Assembly: GCF_000243095.1 (NCBI RefSeq)
Contig: NZ_AHJE01000024.1
Span: 1 to 43,035, forward strand
Length of the DNA: 43,035 nt
Direction: 5' to 3'
Origin: Cupriavidus basilensis OR16
GTDB lineage: Bacteria; Pseudomonadota; Gammaproteobacteria; Burkholderiales; Burkholderiaceae
Position 1 is the stretch's first letter. Each line of letters opens with the position of its first letter. This document shows, piece by piece, positions 1 through 9,527 of the stretch. A program made the translations under genes and the position numbers. Under the pieces are notes generated by a model, which was not told the DNA's origin, ran no database searches, and worked only from the letters and a program-made list of their open reading frames with translations.

Positions 1-161
1 CCGGGTGCCGGGTTGTCGTCGATGAGCGCGACGCTGCAGCCACTCCCGGCCGCCGCGCGCGCCGCCGCCATGCCGGCGGGCCCGGCGCCGACGACCAATA
101 CGTCGTAGCGGCGCTGGCAAGAGGCCGGCGCCTGCCCGGTGCCTGTGTGCAGCGCGCTCAT
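1..161 (-). CDS. FAD/NAD(P)-dependent oxidoreductase subunit of D-hydroxyproline dehydrogenase (N-terminal fragment)
   Basis: Only the N-terminus is inside the window. The ATG at 161 overlaps the stop of the upstream [2Fe-2S] gene as ATGA, so the two are translationally coupled. After a short polar leader the protein reads YDVLVVGAGPAGMAAARAA, the GxGxxG dinucleotide-binding fold of FAD oxidoreductases, followed by an acidic strand end (LIDDNPAPG). This resembles the large subunit of opine oxidase, HcnB and D-hydroxyproline dehydrogenase complexes. Position after epimerase, DadA-like and 2Fe-2S genes supports the hydroxyproline assignment. The remainder lies beyond the left edge. The family is clear; the exact substrate is inferred from context. 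Confidence 0.75.
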   Translation of the reverse strand, partial: MSALHTGTGQAPASCQRRYDVLVVGAGPAGMAAARAAAGSGCSVALIDDNPAP

Positions 162-421
162 GGCGCGCGCTCCAGCACCATGCCCTCCCGGCACGTGATC
201 TGGCACGCCAGCCGGCGCCGGCCGTCGATGGTCATGCGGCATTCCTGGCAAATGCCCATGCCGCAAAACGGCGCGCGCGGCTCGCCGCCGCAGGAGCGGC
301 GGGTGAACGGCCGGTCGCTATAGGCCATGGCCGCCGCCACGGAGATGCCCGCCGGCACCCGCAGCGCGCGGCCATCCAGGAGGACGTTCACGGACAAGTT
401 AACGGCCCGGTTGCGTTTCAT
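158..421 (-). CDS. Small (2Fe-2S)-binding subunit of a multisubunit amino-acid dehydrogenase
   Basis: An 87-residue protein with a plant-type [2Fe-2S] ferredoxin-like cysteine pattern: C53-x4-C58-x2-C61-x11-C73, plus C44 and C77. The segment PFCGMGICQEC is typical of the small subunits of opine oxidase, HcnA and D-hydroxyproline dehydrogenase, where the cluster passes electrons between FAD subunits. I chose ATG 421 because it overlaps the upstream stop as ATGA; a longer in-frame reading to 595 would lie entirely inside the dehydrogenase gene. The downstream FAD subunit also starts on an ATGA overlap, so all genes of the operon are tightly coupled. Confidence 0.8.
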   Translation of the reverse strand: MKRNRAVNLSVNVLLDGRALRVPAGISVAAAMAYSDRPFTRRSCGGEPRAPFCGMGICQECRMTIDGRRRLACQITCREGMVLERAP

Positions 422-1569
422 GCAGGGTCTCCGTGCCGGGGCCAGGCGCGGTCTCTCGTGGCTGCGGCGAAGCGGCTGAAGGAAAAAGGCGCCGGATCGA
501 TCGGGGCCCGGTGGCCCAGCACCAGCGCCGCCAGCAGGCGCGCGCTGCCGGGCGCGGTGGTCACGCCCAGCCCCTCGTGGCCCACCGCCAGCCACAGGCC
601 CGGCTGTCCGGGGTGGGCGCCGACGATGGGCAGCCCGTCAGGCGTGGCGGCGCGAAAGCCGGTCCAGCAGCGGATCGCGTTCATCCCGGCGAGCTCGGGC
701 AGGTAGGCGGTGGCGCGCTGGAGCATGCGGGCCATGACCTGGCTATCCACGGCAGTGTCGAGGCTGTCGAACTGGCGCGACGAGCCGATCAGCAACTGGC
801 CAGTGGGGCGCGGCTGCACATTGAAGGCGACCGAGGTTCCGTCGCTGTGGTGCGCGCTCGCGGCATAGCCGAGTTCGACCAGTTGATGGTTCACGCAGGC
901 CGGGTAGCGCTCGGTAATGACGAGATGCCCCTTCCTGGCGCGGATCGGCAGCGCGGGCAGCAGTTGTGTGGCCTGGATGCCGTTGGCGACGACAACCGCG
1001 GTGGCGCTCAGTCGCCTGCCGTCCGCCAGGGTGACATGGTTTGCCTCCACCGCGCTCACCGTGGCTTGCACCAGGCTTATCCGCGATGCCCTCTGCGCGA
1101 GCAGCCACGAGGCCACGGCCGGGGCGTAGACGATGGCATCGCCCGCGACCTTGAGCGCGCCCGCCAGGCCCGCGCGCAGCATGGGCTCCTGGCGCGCCAG
1201 TTCGCCGGCATCCAGCGTGGCGCACGGGATGCCCTGCGCCCGCAGCGCGTCTTGCCGCTGGCGGGCCAGGTCCATTTCCGCGGCATCGCTGGCCACCCAC
1301 AGCGTGCCGCACTGGCGATACGCACAGCCAGGCGGCATGTCGCGGGCGAGCTCCCGCCAGAGCCTGAGCGAGCAGGCGCACAGGTCACGCTCGGCCGCGG
1401 TGTCGTCCATCATCACCAGGTGGCCCATGCCGGCGTGGGTGGCGCCGCCGGCGCGGCTGTCCAGCACGCAGACATCCAGCCCGTGCCCGGCCAGTTCGAA
1501 GGCGCAGGCCGCGCCGACGATCCCGGCGCCGATCACGATGACATCGCCGCAAGCCTGCGCGGGCCTCAT
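418..1569 (-). CDS. lhpB: FAD-dependent D-amino-acid dehydrogenase (DadA-like), probable D-hydroxyproline dehydrogenase catalytic subunit
   Basis: A 383-residue DAO/DadA-family flavoprotein. The N-terminus [19 protein letters not shown] is the dinucleotide-binding GxGxxG motif, and the C-terminal [21 protein letters not shown] with [12 protein letters not shown] is the conserved FAD-binding end of glycine oxidase/DadA proteins. Start ATG 1569 overlaps the stop of the upstream epimerase gene as ATGA. In the P. aeruginosa hydroxyproline operon an epimerase gene is followed by a dehydrogenase assembled from a DadA-like protein, a small Fe-S protein and an FAD protein, and the same order is seen here. 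It would oxidise cis-4-hydroxy-D-proline to the pyrroline carboxylate. D-proline or another D-amino acid is an alternative substrate. Confidence 0.75.
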   Translation of the reverse strand: MRPAQACGDVIVIGAGIVGAACAFELAGHGLDVCVLDSRAGGATHAGMGHLVMMDDTAAERDLCACSLRLWRELARDMPPGCAYRQCGTLWVASDAAEMDLARQRQDALRAQGIPCATLDAGELARQEPMLRAGLAGALKVAGDAIVYAPAVASWLLAQRASRISLVQATVSAVEANHVTLADGRRLSATAVVVANGIQATQLLPALPIRARKGHLVITERYPACVNHQLVELGYAASAHHSDGTSVAFNVQPRPTGQLLIGSSRQFDSLDTAVDSQVMARMLQRATAYLPELAGMNAIRCWTGFRAATPDGLPIVGAHPGQPGLWLAVGHEGLGVTTAPGSARLLAALVLGHRAPIDPAPFSFSRFAAATRDRAWPRHGDPA

Positions 1570-2570
1570 GCGCCGATGCCCCAGGCGAAGGGATCGTCGT
1601 GCGCGATCAGCAGCGTGGCCTCGGCATGCACATGCGCGCGGCCATGTATGGTCGGGATGATGCGGCCGGGTTCGTCGGCGGGCGCATAGTGCGCCACGAA
1701 GCGGCTGCCGGTCACGCTGGCCTGGCGCCAGGGTGTGCCGGGCGCAAGCTTGCCGTCCGCTGCCAGGCAGGCGAGCTTGGCGCTGGTGCCGGTGCCGCAG
1801 GGGGAGCGGTCGTAGGCCTTGCCAGGGCACAGCACGAAATTGCGGCTGTCGGCTTCATCGGCATCGTCGGGCGTGCAGAACAGTTCGATATGGTCGACCG
1901 GCGCGCCGTCCGGCGCCGCGATGCCTGCCAGTTCGAGCGCCTGCCGCACGGCCCATGCGAACGCCGTCAGCGCCTCGAGATTGTCGCGCGCGATGCGCTG
2001 GCCATGGGCTTCGATCAGGAAGAACCAGTTGCCGCCCCAGGCGATGTCGCCGCTGACGCAGCCGTGGCCCGGCACGTCGACGGCCACCGCATGCCGGTAG
2101 CGCCAGGCGGGCACATTGCGCACGCCGACCGAGCCGTCTTCATGCAGCGTGGCCTCGACCGTGCCCACTGGCGTATCGATGCTGTGCCGGCCCGGCGCGA
2201 TGCACCCGAGATGCGCCAGCGAGGCCACCAGCCCGATGGTGCCGTGGCCGCACATGCCCAGGTAGCCGCTGTTGTTGAAGAAGATCACGCCCGCGCAGGC
2301 ACCGGCGGAAACCGGCGGGCACAGCAGCGCGCCGACCATCACGTCGCTGCCGCGCGGCTCCAGCACGGTGGCGGCGCGCCAGTGGTCGTGCTCCCGCGCG
2401 AGCCGCTCCAGCCGCGCGGCCATGCCGCCGCCGCCGAGATCGGGGAAACCGTCGATGACCAGCCGGGTGGGTTCGCCGCCGGTGTGGGAGTCGATCACCC
2501 TGATCCGGCGGGGCGCGGGCGGTGATGGTACCGCGGAGCTTGCGGTGGACGGCGGGGCGCTCGGATGCAT
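1566..2570 (-). CDS. lhpA: Proline racemase family protein, probable 4-hydroxyproline 2-epimerase
   Basis: A 334-residue proline racemase superfamily enzyme. Both catalytic cysteines are present, C107 in GYLGMCGHG and C258 in [12 protein letters not shown]. This fits a two-base racemase/epimerase; the dehydratase branch has threonine at the second position. Neighbouring genes point to trans-4-hydroxy-L-proline to cis-4-hydroxy-D-proline epimerisation, with the coupled DadA-like/Fe-S/FAD genes oxidising the product. The first 20 residues are low-complexity Ser/Pro/Ala and no good ribosome site precedes ATG 2570, so the real start may lie a little downstream, before [15 protein letters not shown]. 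It is the first gene of a four-gene operon. No transporter or regulator for it is visible. Confidence 0.82.
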   Translation of the reverse strand: MHPSAPPSTASSAVPSPPAPRRIRVIDSHTGGEPTRLVIDGFPDLGGGGMAARLERLAREHDHWRAATVLEPRGSDVMVGALLCPPVSAGACAGVIFFNNSGYLGMCGHGTIGLVASLAHLGCIAPGRHSIDTPVGTVEATLHEDGSVGVRNVPAWRYRHAVAVDVPGHGCVSGDIAWGGNWFFLIEAHGQRIARDNLEALTAFAWAVRQALELAGIAAPDGAPVDHIELFCTPDDADEADSRNFVLCPGKAYDRSPCGTGTSAKLACLAADGKLAPGTPWRQASVTGSRFVAHYAPADEPGRIIPTIHGRAHVHAEATLLIAHDDPFAWGIGA

Positions 2571-2712
2571 GGCGGGAATGCCCAGGGGGCCAGGTGTGGA
2601 TGACCCCTATAGCGTGGCATGGCCGCCCCCTGCCGGCTTGTTGCCTTTCCCCAGCGCCGATGACGAAATCGGCATAGTGGCAAGCCGATGCCCGCCACTT
2701 GCCGCAGAGGCC

Positions 2713-3348
2713 TCAGATGCCGATGAACTCGGCGAACTCCGCCAGCGGCGCGCGCGTGGCGCGCAGCTGGTTGACCGGTGCTTCCGTGTCTTCATAGCCG
2801 ATCGCCATGCCGGTAAACAACATGCGTTCGGGCGGAATGGCGAGAAAGCCCGAGATGGTTTCCGGATAAATCGCCCAGCATTCCTGCGCGCAGCTGTCCA
2901 GCCCATGCTCGCACAGCAGCAGCATCACGGTTTGCAGGTACATGCCCAGGTCCGACCATTGCGGCGGGCCCATGCGGCGGTCCACGGTGCAGTTGGCGAA
3001 CTGGGCCATGCGCGCCGGCTTGTTCTCGCGCGGGATACCCAGGCAGCGATAGAGGTCCTCGCCTACCTGGAAGCGGCGTTCGCGATAGGGCGAGACCAGT
3101 TCGCGCGGGTAGATGTCGTACTCGCTCCCTTCGCCGCCGGGCATGCCGGCGATGCGCTCGCGCATGGTGGCCTTGAGCCGCTCCAGCGGCTCGCCGCCCA
3201 CCACGTGCAGGTGCCAGGGTTGCAGGTTGCCGCCCGACGGCGCGCGCGCGGCCTGCTCCAGCACGTCGCGGATGACCTCGGGCGGCACCGGCGTGGGAAG
3301 GAAGCCGCGTACCGATTTACGGCTCTGGACTGCCATGCTGACTTTCAC
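2713..3348 (-). CDS. Nitroreductase family protein (FMN-dependent)
   Basis: A 211-residue nitroreductase-fold flavoprotein. The N-terminal VQSRKSVRGFLPTPVP segment binds FMN phosphate in this family, and RAPSGGNLQPWHLHVV is the conserved Ser/Asn/Gln/Pro/Trp block. C-terminal residues LFTGMAIGYEDTEAPVNQLR complete the FMN site. The family uses NAD(P)H to reduce nitro groups, quinones or enones; the substrate cannot be read here. It starts 37 bp after the crotonase stop on the same strand, so it is probably the second gene of that transcript. The pairing with a nitronate-monooxygenase-like gene on the other strand may point to nitro compounds, but both families are broad. Confidence 0.82.
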   Translation of the reverse strand: MKVSMAVQSRKSVRGFLPTPVPPEVIRDVLEQAARAPSGGNLQPWHLHVVGGEPLERLKATMRERIAGMPGGEGSEYDIYPRELVSPYRERRFQVGEDLYRCLGIPRENKPARMAQFANCTVDRRMGPPQWSDLGMYLQTVMLLLCEHGLDSCAQECWAIYPETISGFLAIPPERMLFTGMAIGYEDTEAPVNQLRATRAPLAEFAEFIGI

Positions 3349-3385
3349 GCTGTATTCCTTGGGGCTAGGCGGGGGATCAACGGCA

Positions 3386-4273
3386 TCAGATAAAGGGCGG
3401 CTCGCTGCCCCAGTCGAAGAAGTCAGGCATGTCCTGCGACACCCGCTCCGGGAAGCTGGCCGGGCGCTTCTCCAGGAAGGCGCTGACGCCCTCCTTGACG
3501 TCCGCCGACTGGCCGCGCGACTGGATCGCGCGGCTGTCCAGGCGGTGCGCCTCCATCGGGTGGCTCGCGCCCGCCATGCGCCAGATCAGCTGGCGCGAGA
3601 TGGCGACGGAAACCGGCGCGGCGTTGTCCGCGATCTCGCGGGCCAGCGCCTGCGCGGCCGGCAGCAGGTCTTCGGGCGCGTGCAGCGAGCGCACCAGCCC
3701 GCGCTCCAGCGCTTCCTGCGCCGAGAACACGCGGCCGGTATAGCACCACTCAAGCGCCGTGGAGATGCCAACCACGCGCGACAGGAACCACGACGATGCC
3801 GCCTCCGGCGTGATGCCGCGGCGCGCGAACACGAAACCGAACTTGGCGTCGGTGGACGCCAGGCGGATATCCATCGGCAGTTGCATGGTCACGCCGATGC
3901 CCACCGCGGGCCCGTTGACCGCGGCGATCACCGGCTTGAGGCTGCGGAAGATGCGCAGCGCCACGCGCCCGCCGCCGTCGCGGTGCGCCGCTTCCTTGCT
4001 GGCGCCGTAGCGCTTCTCGTAGTCGAAGGTGGCGCCGCCCGAGGACAGGTCGGCACCCGCGCAGAAGGCGCGCCCGGAGCCGGTGACGATCACCGCGCGG
4101 ACATTGTCGTCGGCGTCGGTGGCGTCGAAGGCATCGATCAGCTCCTGCATCATCTGTGCGGTGAACGCATTGAGCTTGTCCGGGCGGTGCAGGGTGATGG
4201 TGGCGACACCCCGGTCGATCGCATACTGCAGGGTCTCGAAGCTGGGAGGAACGGCTGGGTTCGGGGTGCTCAT
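3386..4273 (-). CDS. Enoyl-CoA hydratase/isomerase (crotonase) family protein
   Basis: A 295-residue crotonase. The CoA-binding and oxyanion-hole segments are visible in AFCAGADL (69-76) and VNGPAVGIGVTMQLPMDIRLA (119-139). Catalytic Glu157 sits in RRGITPEAASSWFLSRVVG. The position of the first hydratase glutamate is not occupied (FGFVFARRG), so the protein may be a delta3-delta2 isomerase or another crotonase rather than a classical hydratase. ATG 4273 opens MSTPNPAVPPSFE. An open frame continues upstream across the divergent gene to 5836, but that part is antisense and not real. The promoter region shared with the divergent FMN gene holds a perfect dyad at 4336-4351. Confidence 0.85.
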   Translation of the reverse strand: MSTPNPAVPPSFETLQYAIDRGVATITLHRPDKLNAFTAQMMQELIDAFDATDADDNVRAVIVTGSGRAFCAGADLSSGGATFDYEKRYGASKEAAHRDGGGRVALRIFRSLKPVIAAVNGPAVGIGVTMQLPMDIRLASTDAKFGFVFARRGITPEAASSWFLSRVVGISTALEWCYTGRVFSAQEALERGLVRSLHAPEDLLPAAQALAREIADNAAPVSVAISRQLIWRMAGASHPMEAHRLDSRAIQSRGQSADVKEGVSAFLEKRPASFPERVSQDMPDFFDWGSEPPFI

Positions 4274-4309
4274 GGCTGGCCTTGGCTCTCTCGAAAGGGG
4301 TGTGGGTAA

Positions 4310-5434
<1,125 letters not shown>

Positions 5435-5449
5435 GGCGGCGGGACAGGC

Positions 5450-5911
5450 ATGGCTGAATCCAACCAATCTTCCGGCGCCGCTGGTGCCGACGCCGCCGAC
5501 GCTGCCGACGCGGTCCCGCCGGGCTTCAAGGCCATGCGTCCGAGCGGCGGCTTTCTTGCCCATCTCGGCCAGCTCTACGTGGACAGCGGGCAGCGCGCGG
5601 TGGGCGTGCGCATCGGCACGCATCACCTCAACCCGCTCGGCATCCCGCACGGGGGCATGCTGGCCACGCTGGCCGATACCGCCATTGGCATGATGATGCT
5701 GATGGAGGGCGAGCGCATGCCGCCCGCCGTGACCGTCAATCTCAGCCTGGATTATTTCGATGCCGCCCGCCTGGGCGAGTGGATCGAGGCGCACGTCGAG
5801 TTCGACAAAATGGGTTCGCGGCTGCGCTTTGGCCATTGCCGCGTGATGGCCGGCGAGCGCTGCCTGCTACGCGCCACGGCCATTTTCTCGGTGCTTACGC
5901 CCCGCACCTGA
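5450..5911 (+). CDS. PaaI-type hotdog-fold acyl-CoA thioesterase
   Basis: A 153-residue hotdog protein. The conserved block NPLGIPHGGMLATLADTAIG (HGG on the central helix) identifies the PaaI/YbgC-like thioesterase group that hydrolyses aromatic or medium-chain acyl-CoA. The first 20 residues are an Ala/Asp-rich low-complexity tail that is probably disordered. The gene begins 15 bp after the FMN-protein stop and is cotranscribed. It could release CoA from dead-end intermediates of the pathway formed by the flanking crotonase and thiolase. Confidence 0.82.
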   Translation: MAESNQSSGAAGADAADAADAVPPGFKAMRPSGGFLAHLGQLYVDSGQRAVGVRIGTHHLNPLGIPHGGMLATLADTAIGMMMLMEGERMPPAVTVNLSLDYFDAARLGEWIEAHVEFDKMGSRLRFGHCRVMAGERCLLRATAIFSVLTPRT

Positions 5912-5953
5912 AGGGCGGCAACCGGCGCACGCGCGATCGCCGGCGCCGCGCAA

Positions 5954-5969
5954 TCGTCGCTTCCGACGA
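5954..5969. promoter_or_regulatory. Operator-like inverted repeat, copy 2 (TCGTCG-CTTC-CGACGA)
   Basis: This is the second copy of the dyad found at 4336-4351, about 117 bp upstream of the thiolase start. Arms are identical, only one spacer base differs, and the preceding GCAA matches. It supports separate but shared regulation of the thiolase and the divergent crotonase/FMN-protein promoter. Confidence 0.6.
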
Positions 5970-6085
5970 CGCCGGGTGCCCCGTTGCTGCGCCAGAATCC
6001 GCATCAGGCTAGCGAGGCTTGCCGTGCCATTCCCGGCGCGCGGCCACCACGGGCGGATCCGCCCGCAACGATAAGAGGAGAACAC

Positions 6086-7264
6086 ATGGCAGAGGCATAC
6101 ATCGTAGCGGCCGCGCGCACCGCAGGCGGGCGCAAGGGCGGCAAGCTGGCAGGCTGGCATCCGGCGGATCTCGCCGCGCAGGTCCTGGACGCGCTGGTGG
6201 CGCGCAGCGGCGCCGATCCGGCGCTGATCGACGACGTGATCATGGGCTGCGTGGGCCAGGCCGGCGAGCAGGCTGGCAACGTGGCGCGCAACGCCGTGCT
6301 GGCCTCGCGCCTGCCGGAAAGCGTGCCCGGCACCTCGGTCGACCGCCAGTGCGGCTCGTCGCAACAAGCCCTGCACTTCGCTGCGCAGGCGGTGATGTCC
6401 GGCGCGATGGACATCGTCATCGCCGCCGGCGTGGAAAGCATGACGCGCGTGCCGATGGGCCTGCCCTCCACGCTGCCCTTCAAGAACGGCTTCGGCAGCT
6501 CGATGAGCCCGGCCATGCAGGAGCGCTATCCCGGCGTGAAGTTCAGCCAGTTCACCGGCGCCGAGATGATGTCTCGCAAGTACGGCCTCACGCGCGACGA
6601 TCTCGACCGCTTCGCGCTGGAAAGCCATCGCCGTGCCATCGCCGCTACGCAGGCGGGGCGCTTCAAGGACGAAATCGTGCCGGTGGCGGTGCGCGCCGCC
6701 GACGGCAGCAGCAATGGCGAGTTGCACACGGTGGATGAAGGCATCCGCTTCGAGGCCAGCCTGGAGTCCATCGGCAGCGTCAAGCTGATCGAGGAAGGCG
6801 GCACCGTTACCGCCGCCAGCGCCAGCCAGATCTGCGATGGCGCGGCCGGGTTGATGGTGGTCAACGAGGCCGGCCTGAAAAAGCTGGGCGTCAAGCCGCT
6901 GGCACGCATTCACCATATGTCGGTGCTGGGCCATGATCCCGTGATCATGCTGGAAGCACCGCTGCCGGCAACGCTGCGGGCGCTGGAAAGGGCCGGCATG
7001 AAGATCGGCGATATCGACCTGTTCGAGATCAATGAAGCGTTTGCGCCGGTGCCGCTGGCGTGGCTGCAGACCACGGGCGCGGATCCGGCGCGGATGAATG
7101 TGAATGGCGGCGCCATTGCGTTGGGGCATCCGCTTGGGGGCTCGGGGGCGAAGCTGATGACCACGCTTGTGCATGCGTTGCACGCGCAGGGTAAGCGGTA
7201 TGGGTTGCAGACGATGTGTGAGGGTGGGGGGATGGCGAATGTGACTATTGTTGAGCGGTTGTAG
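6086..7264 (+). CDS. Acetyl-CoA C-acyltransferase (thiolase family)
   Basis: A 392-residue thiolase. The nucleophilic Cys89 lies in SVDRQCGSSQQ, the base histidine in GGAIALGHPLGGSGAK, and the second cysteine in CEGGGMANV, so all catalytic parts are present. ATG 6086 follows an AAGAGGAG ribosome site. The length is normal for degradative or biosynthetic thiolases. Together with the nearby crotonase it provides hydration/isomerisation and thiolytic steps of a beta-oxidation-like route, though no acyl-CoA dehydrogenase or hydroxyacyl-CoA dehydrogenase is in the window. Its own upstream region carries the copy-2 dyad. Confidence 0.9.
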   Translation: MAEAYIVAAARTAGGRKGGKLAGWHPADLAAQVLDALVARSGADPALIDDVIMGCVGQAGEQAGNVARNAVLASRLPESVPGTSVDRQCGSSQQALHFAAQAVMSGAMDIVIAAGVESMTRVPMGLPSTLPFKNGFGSSMSPAMQERYPGVKFSQFTGAEMMSRKYGLTRDDLDRFALESHRRAIAATQAGRFKDEIVPVAVRAADGSSNGELHTVDEGIRFEASLESIGSVKLIEEGGTVTAASASQICDGAAGLMVVNEAGLKKLGVKPLARIHHMSVLGHDPVIMLEAPLPATLRALERAGMKIGDIDLFEINEAFAPVPLAWLQTTGADPARMNVNGGAIALGHPLGGSGAKLMTTLVHALHAQGKRYGLQTMCEGGGMANVTIVERL

Positions 7265-7282
7265 GGTGATGGGGTGCCTATC

Positions 7283-7471
7283 GCTGTTTCTTTGAGCGGC
7301 GATGGCGTCTTGGACCCATGAGCGTACGACATGCCCATACTGGGGTGATCGCTGTTTTTTGAACGGCGTTGGTTATTGCACCCAACCGCGCAAAGAAAAG
7401 TGACCGGCGCCCCCGTAGGGGGATGTCGTATGGCTCTTGGGCCCAATAACCATCGCCGATCAAAAAACAGC
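7283..7471. repeat. Cluster of three related ~35-55 bp repeats (two direct, one inverted) with a central CCCCC-GTA-GGGGG hairpin
   Basis: The convergent spacer between thiolase and phosphatase holds three diverged copies of one element. Copy A is about 7283-7336 and copy B about 7351-7384 on the plus strand; copy C is 7421-7471 on the minus strand. Each begins GCTGTTT followed by TTTGA and a CGGCG(A/T)TGG block. Copies A and C also share a TACGACAT end. B and C form a long imperfect inverted repeat whose apex is near the short perfect hairpin at 7410-7422. The arrangement looks like a dispersed intergenic palindromic element and could end transcription from both sides. Confidence 0.65.
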
Positions 7472-7490
7472 AACAGCAACCCCCCCACCT

Positions 7491-8177
7491 TCAAGCAAAC
7501 GTAATAGCCTGCCGCCGATCCCCCCGATCCAAATGCGGCAAACCATTAAAACTCAGCAACCGCTGCGTCCCACGCCCAGAAATAATCTCGCAAAAAGCCG
7601 TATTCCGAAACTGCAAATTCAACTCGATCGCAGTCTGCGCCGGCGCACCCAGCAAATCCGCGGTAGCCCGCCCGATAGCCCCGCCAGAACTAACAACCAA
7701 CACCGCATCCTCCCGCGAAGCCCCTTCCGTGGCATGCAGCAAACCGTCGCGGATCCGCCCCCCGAACTCCGCCCACGACTCCGGCATGCCCACCAGTTGA
7801 TCCAGCGTCCAGGCCTGATAAGCCGCGCGAAATGTCCGCCAGTAGTCGTTGTAATCCGTATTCTGATGGGCGCGATGATCCGCCCCGCCGGTATGGCTGC
7901 GATAGAGCGCTTCGCCATCGTATTCGTTAAGGCCGAGGTGGGTTTCGATGCCCGTCTGGACCGGCACATCGCCAGCCGCCATGCCGGCCAGGATCTCCAG
8001 CGCGGTGTCTTGCTGGCGCACCAGCGAGCCGGCCACCACCCGCTTGAACGAGATACCGCGCTCGCGGAAATACTCGCCCAGCCAGCGAGCTTGCTGCCGT
8101 CCGGTGTCGGAGAGGCAGTCGTAGTTGGCGGCGCCGAATGAGGCCTGACCGTGCCGTACCAGGAAGAGCGTTGCCAT
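7491..8177 (-). CDS. Histidine phosphatase (phosphoglycerate-mutase-like) family protein
   Basis: A 228-residue branch-1 histidine phosphatase. The catalytic motif LFLVRHGQASFG is at residues 4-15, with H9 as the phosphorylated histidine, and the second catalytic histidine region is replaced by VVSSGGAIGRATADLL, as in part of the family. I chose ATG 8177 so that the protein begins right before the RHG strand; an in-frame start at 8231 adds an unconserved tail. The gene converges on the thiolase across the repeat cluster. The substrate is unknown; members act on phosphosugars, phosphoproteins or nucleotides. Confidence 0.82.
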   Translation of the reverse strand: MATLFLVRHGQASFGAANYDCLSDTGRQQARWLGEYFRERGISFKRVVAGSLVRQQDTALEILAGMAAGDVPVQTGIETHLGLNEYDGEALYRSHTGGADHRAHQNTDYNDYWRTFRAAYQAWTLDQLVGMPESWAEFGGRIRDGLLHATEGASREDAVLVVSSGGAIGRATADLLGAPAQTAIELNLQFRNTAFCEIISGRGTQRLLSFNGLPHLDRGDRRQAITFA

Positions 8178-8279
8178 GCGTGATGTCGGCGCCAGAAGGC
8201 ACCCGGGATGCGGTAAAACGGGAATCGGCACGCGAACGCCAGTGCGCCGCGCGGGGTGCTGCCATTGTAGGAGTGCCGG

Positions 8280-8307
8280 CCGCGGCGGCCAAGCTAAGCC
8301 GCCGCGG
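8280..8307. terminator. Strong GC hairpin downstream of a Bug receptor gene
   Basis: A perfect 10-bp stem (CCGCGGCGGC with GCCGCCGCGG, 8-base loop) lies 62 bp past the stop of the minus-strand receptor gene and before the phosphatase gene. There is no T tract, so it would be an atypical or processing/stability hairpin rather than a classical intrinsic terminator. Confidence 0.4.
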
Positions 8308-8369
8308 ATTCATAGCGGTCATTGCCGCGCTGCATGATCCCGCTGCGGCGCGGCAGGGCTGGTCCAGCC

Positions 8370-9368
8370 TTAGTCCAGTGTCACGCCCGTATCCGCGGTC
8401 AGCTTGAGCACGCCCGGCAGGTAGGCCTTGTAGGCGGTGAGTGCTTCTGCCGGCAGGTTGCCGATCGGCTCCGCGCCCATGTCCTCGATTCGCTGGCTGA
8501 TCTCCGGCGTCTTCACCAACGCGCTCGCCTCGCGGCCCAGGCGCTCGACGATGTCGCTGGGCGTGCGCGCCGGGACCAGCAGCGTGATGGGGCCGACCAG
8601 CTTGTACGGCTCGTCGGGGTATCCGGCCTCGGCAAAGGTCGGCACGTTGGGCAAGGCCTTGGCGCGCCGGGTGCCGGTGACGGCCAGCGGACGCAGCTTG
8701 CCGCTGGCGAAGTGCTGCTTGAGCGAGGTCACCGAGCCAACCGTCATGTTGACCTGGCCGGCGAGCAGATCGCTCACCATCGGGCCTTCGCCGCGATACG
8801 GCACATGCAGGATATCGACGCCATAGGTCTTGTCGAGGTAGGCCTGGATGGTGTGCGGCTGCGTGCCCGGGCCCCAGGAGCCCATGCGCAGCTTGCCGGG
8901 TTCCTTCTTGGCATAAGCGATCAGTTCCGCCACGGTTTTCACCGGCAGCGTGCCGTTGACGGCCAGCACCGTGCGCGCCATGGCGATGTCCGACACCTGG
9001 CGCAGGTCGGTGCGCGGGTCGTAGGGCAGCTTCTTGTAGAGGGCGAGGTTGGCGGTGATCGGGCCGGGGATGGTCAGCAGCAGCGTGTAGCCATCGGGCG
9101 CTGACTTGGCCACATAGTCGGTGCCGATGATGCCGCCGGCGCCGCCTTTGTTCTCCACCACCACGGTTTGTCCCAGCCGTTTGCCCAGGCCTTCGGCTAG
9201 CGTGCGCGAGAGCGTGTCGGTGAGGCCGCCGGCCGGATAGGGCACGATCAGGTGCAGGGGCTTGTTGGGATAGCTGACTTGCGCCTGGGCTGCCAGCGGC
9301 GGCAGTGCCGCGCAGGCGCAGGCTAGCAGGGCGGCCGCTTTCCCGCAGAACGGGCTGCGTATCTTCAT
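8370..9368 (-). CDS. Bug/TctC family tripartite tricarboxylate-type periplasmic solute-binding protein
   Basis: A 332-residue periplasmic receptor with a signal peptide (MKIRSPFCGKAAALLACACAA, cleavage near AAQAQ). The mature start YPNKPLHLIVPYPAGGLTDTLSR, the segment [14 protein letters not shown] and the repeated VPYRGEGPMVSDLLAGQ region are Bug-family signatures. Such proteins usually bind carboxylated ligands. ATG 9368 follows a GAGGAGA ribosome site. No TctA/TctB membrane genes are adjacent, which is common for orphan Bug receptors in Burkholderiales. The TetR gene upstream on the same strand, 159 bp away, may control it. Confidence 0.88.
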   Translation of the reverse strand: MKIRSPFCGKAAALLACACAALPPLAAQAQVSYPNKPLHLIVPYPAGGLTDTLSRTLAEGLGKRLGQTVVVENKGGAGGIIGTDYVAKSAPDGYTLLLTIPGPITANLALYKKLPYDPRTDLRQVSDIAMARTVLAVNGTLPVKTVAELIAYAKKEPGKLRMGSWGPGTQPHTIQAYLDKTYGVDILHVPYRGEGPMVSDLLAGQVNMTVGSVTSLKQHFASGKLRPLAVTGTRRAKALPNVPTFAEAGYPDEPYKLVGPITLLVPARTPSDIVERLGREASALVKTPEISQRIEDMGAEPIGNLPAEALTAYKAYLPGVLKLTADTGVTLD

Positions 9369-9527
9369 GTTTTGTCTCCTCGGTGTTTTATGGGATCCGG
9401 CGCGCGCTCCGAGCAAAATGCGCGCGCCGATATTGGGTCAGGCTTGATTGCGGCGGGAAACCACGCGCGGGACCGCGCGTTGTGATGCTGCGAGGTTGCG
9501 GCTTTGCGGCTTTACGGCTTTATGGCG

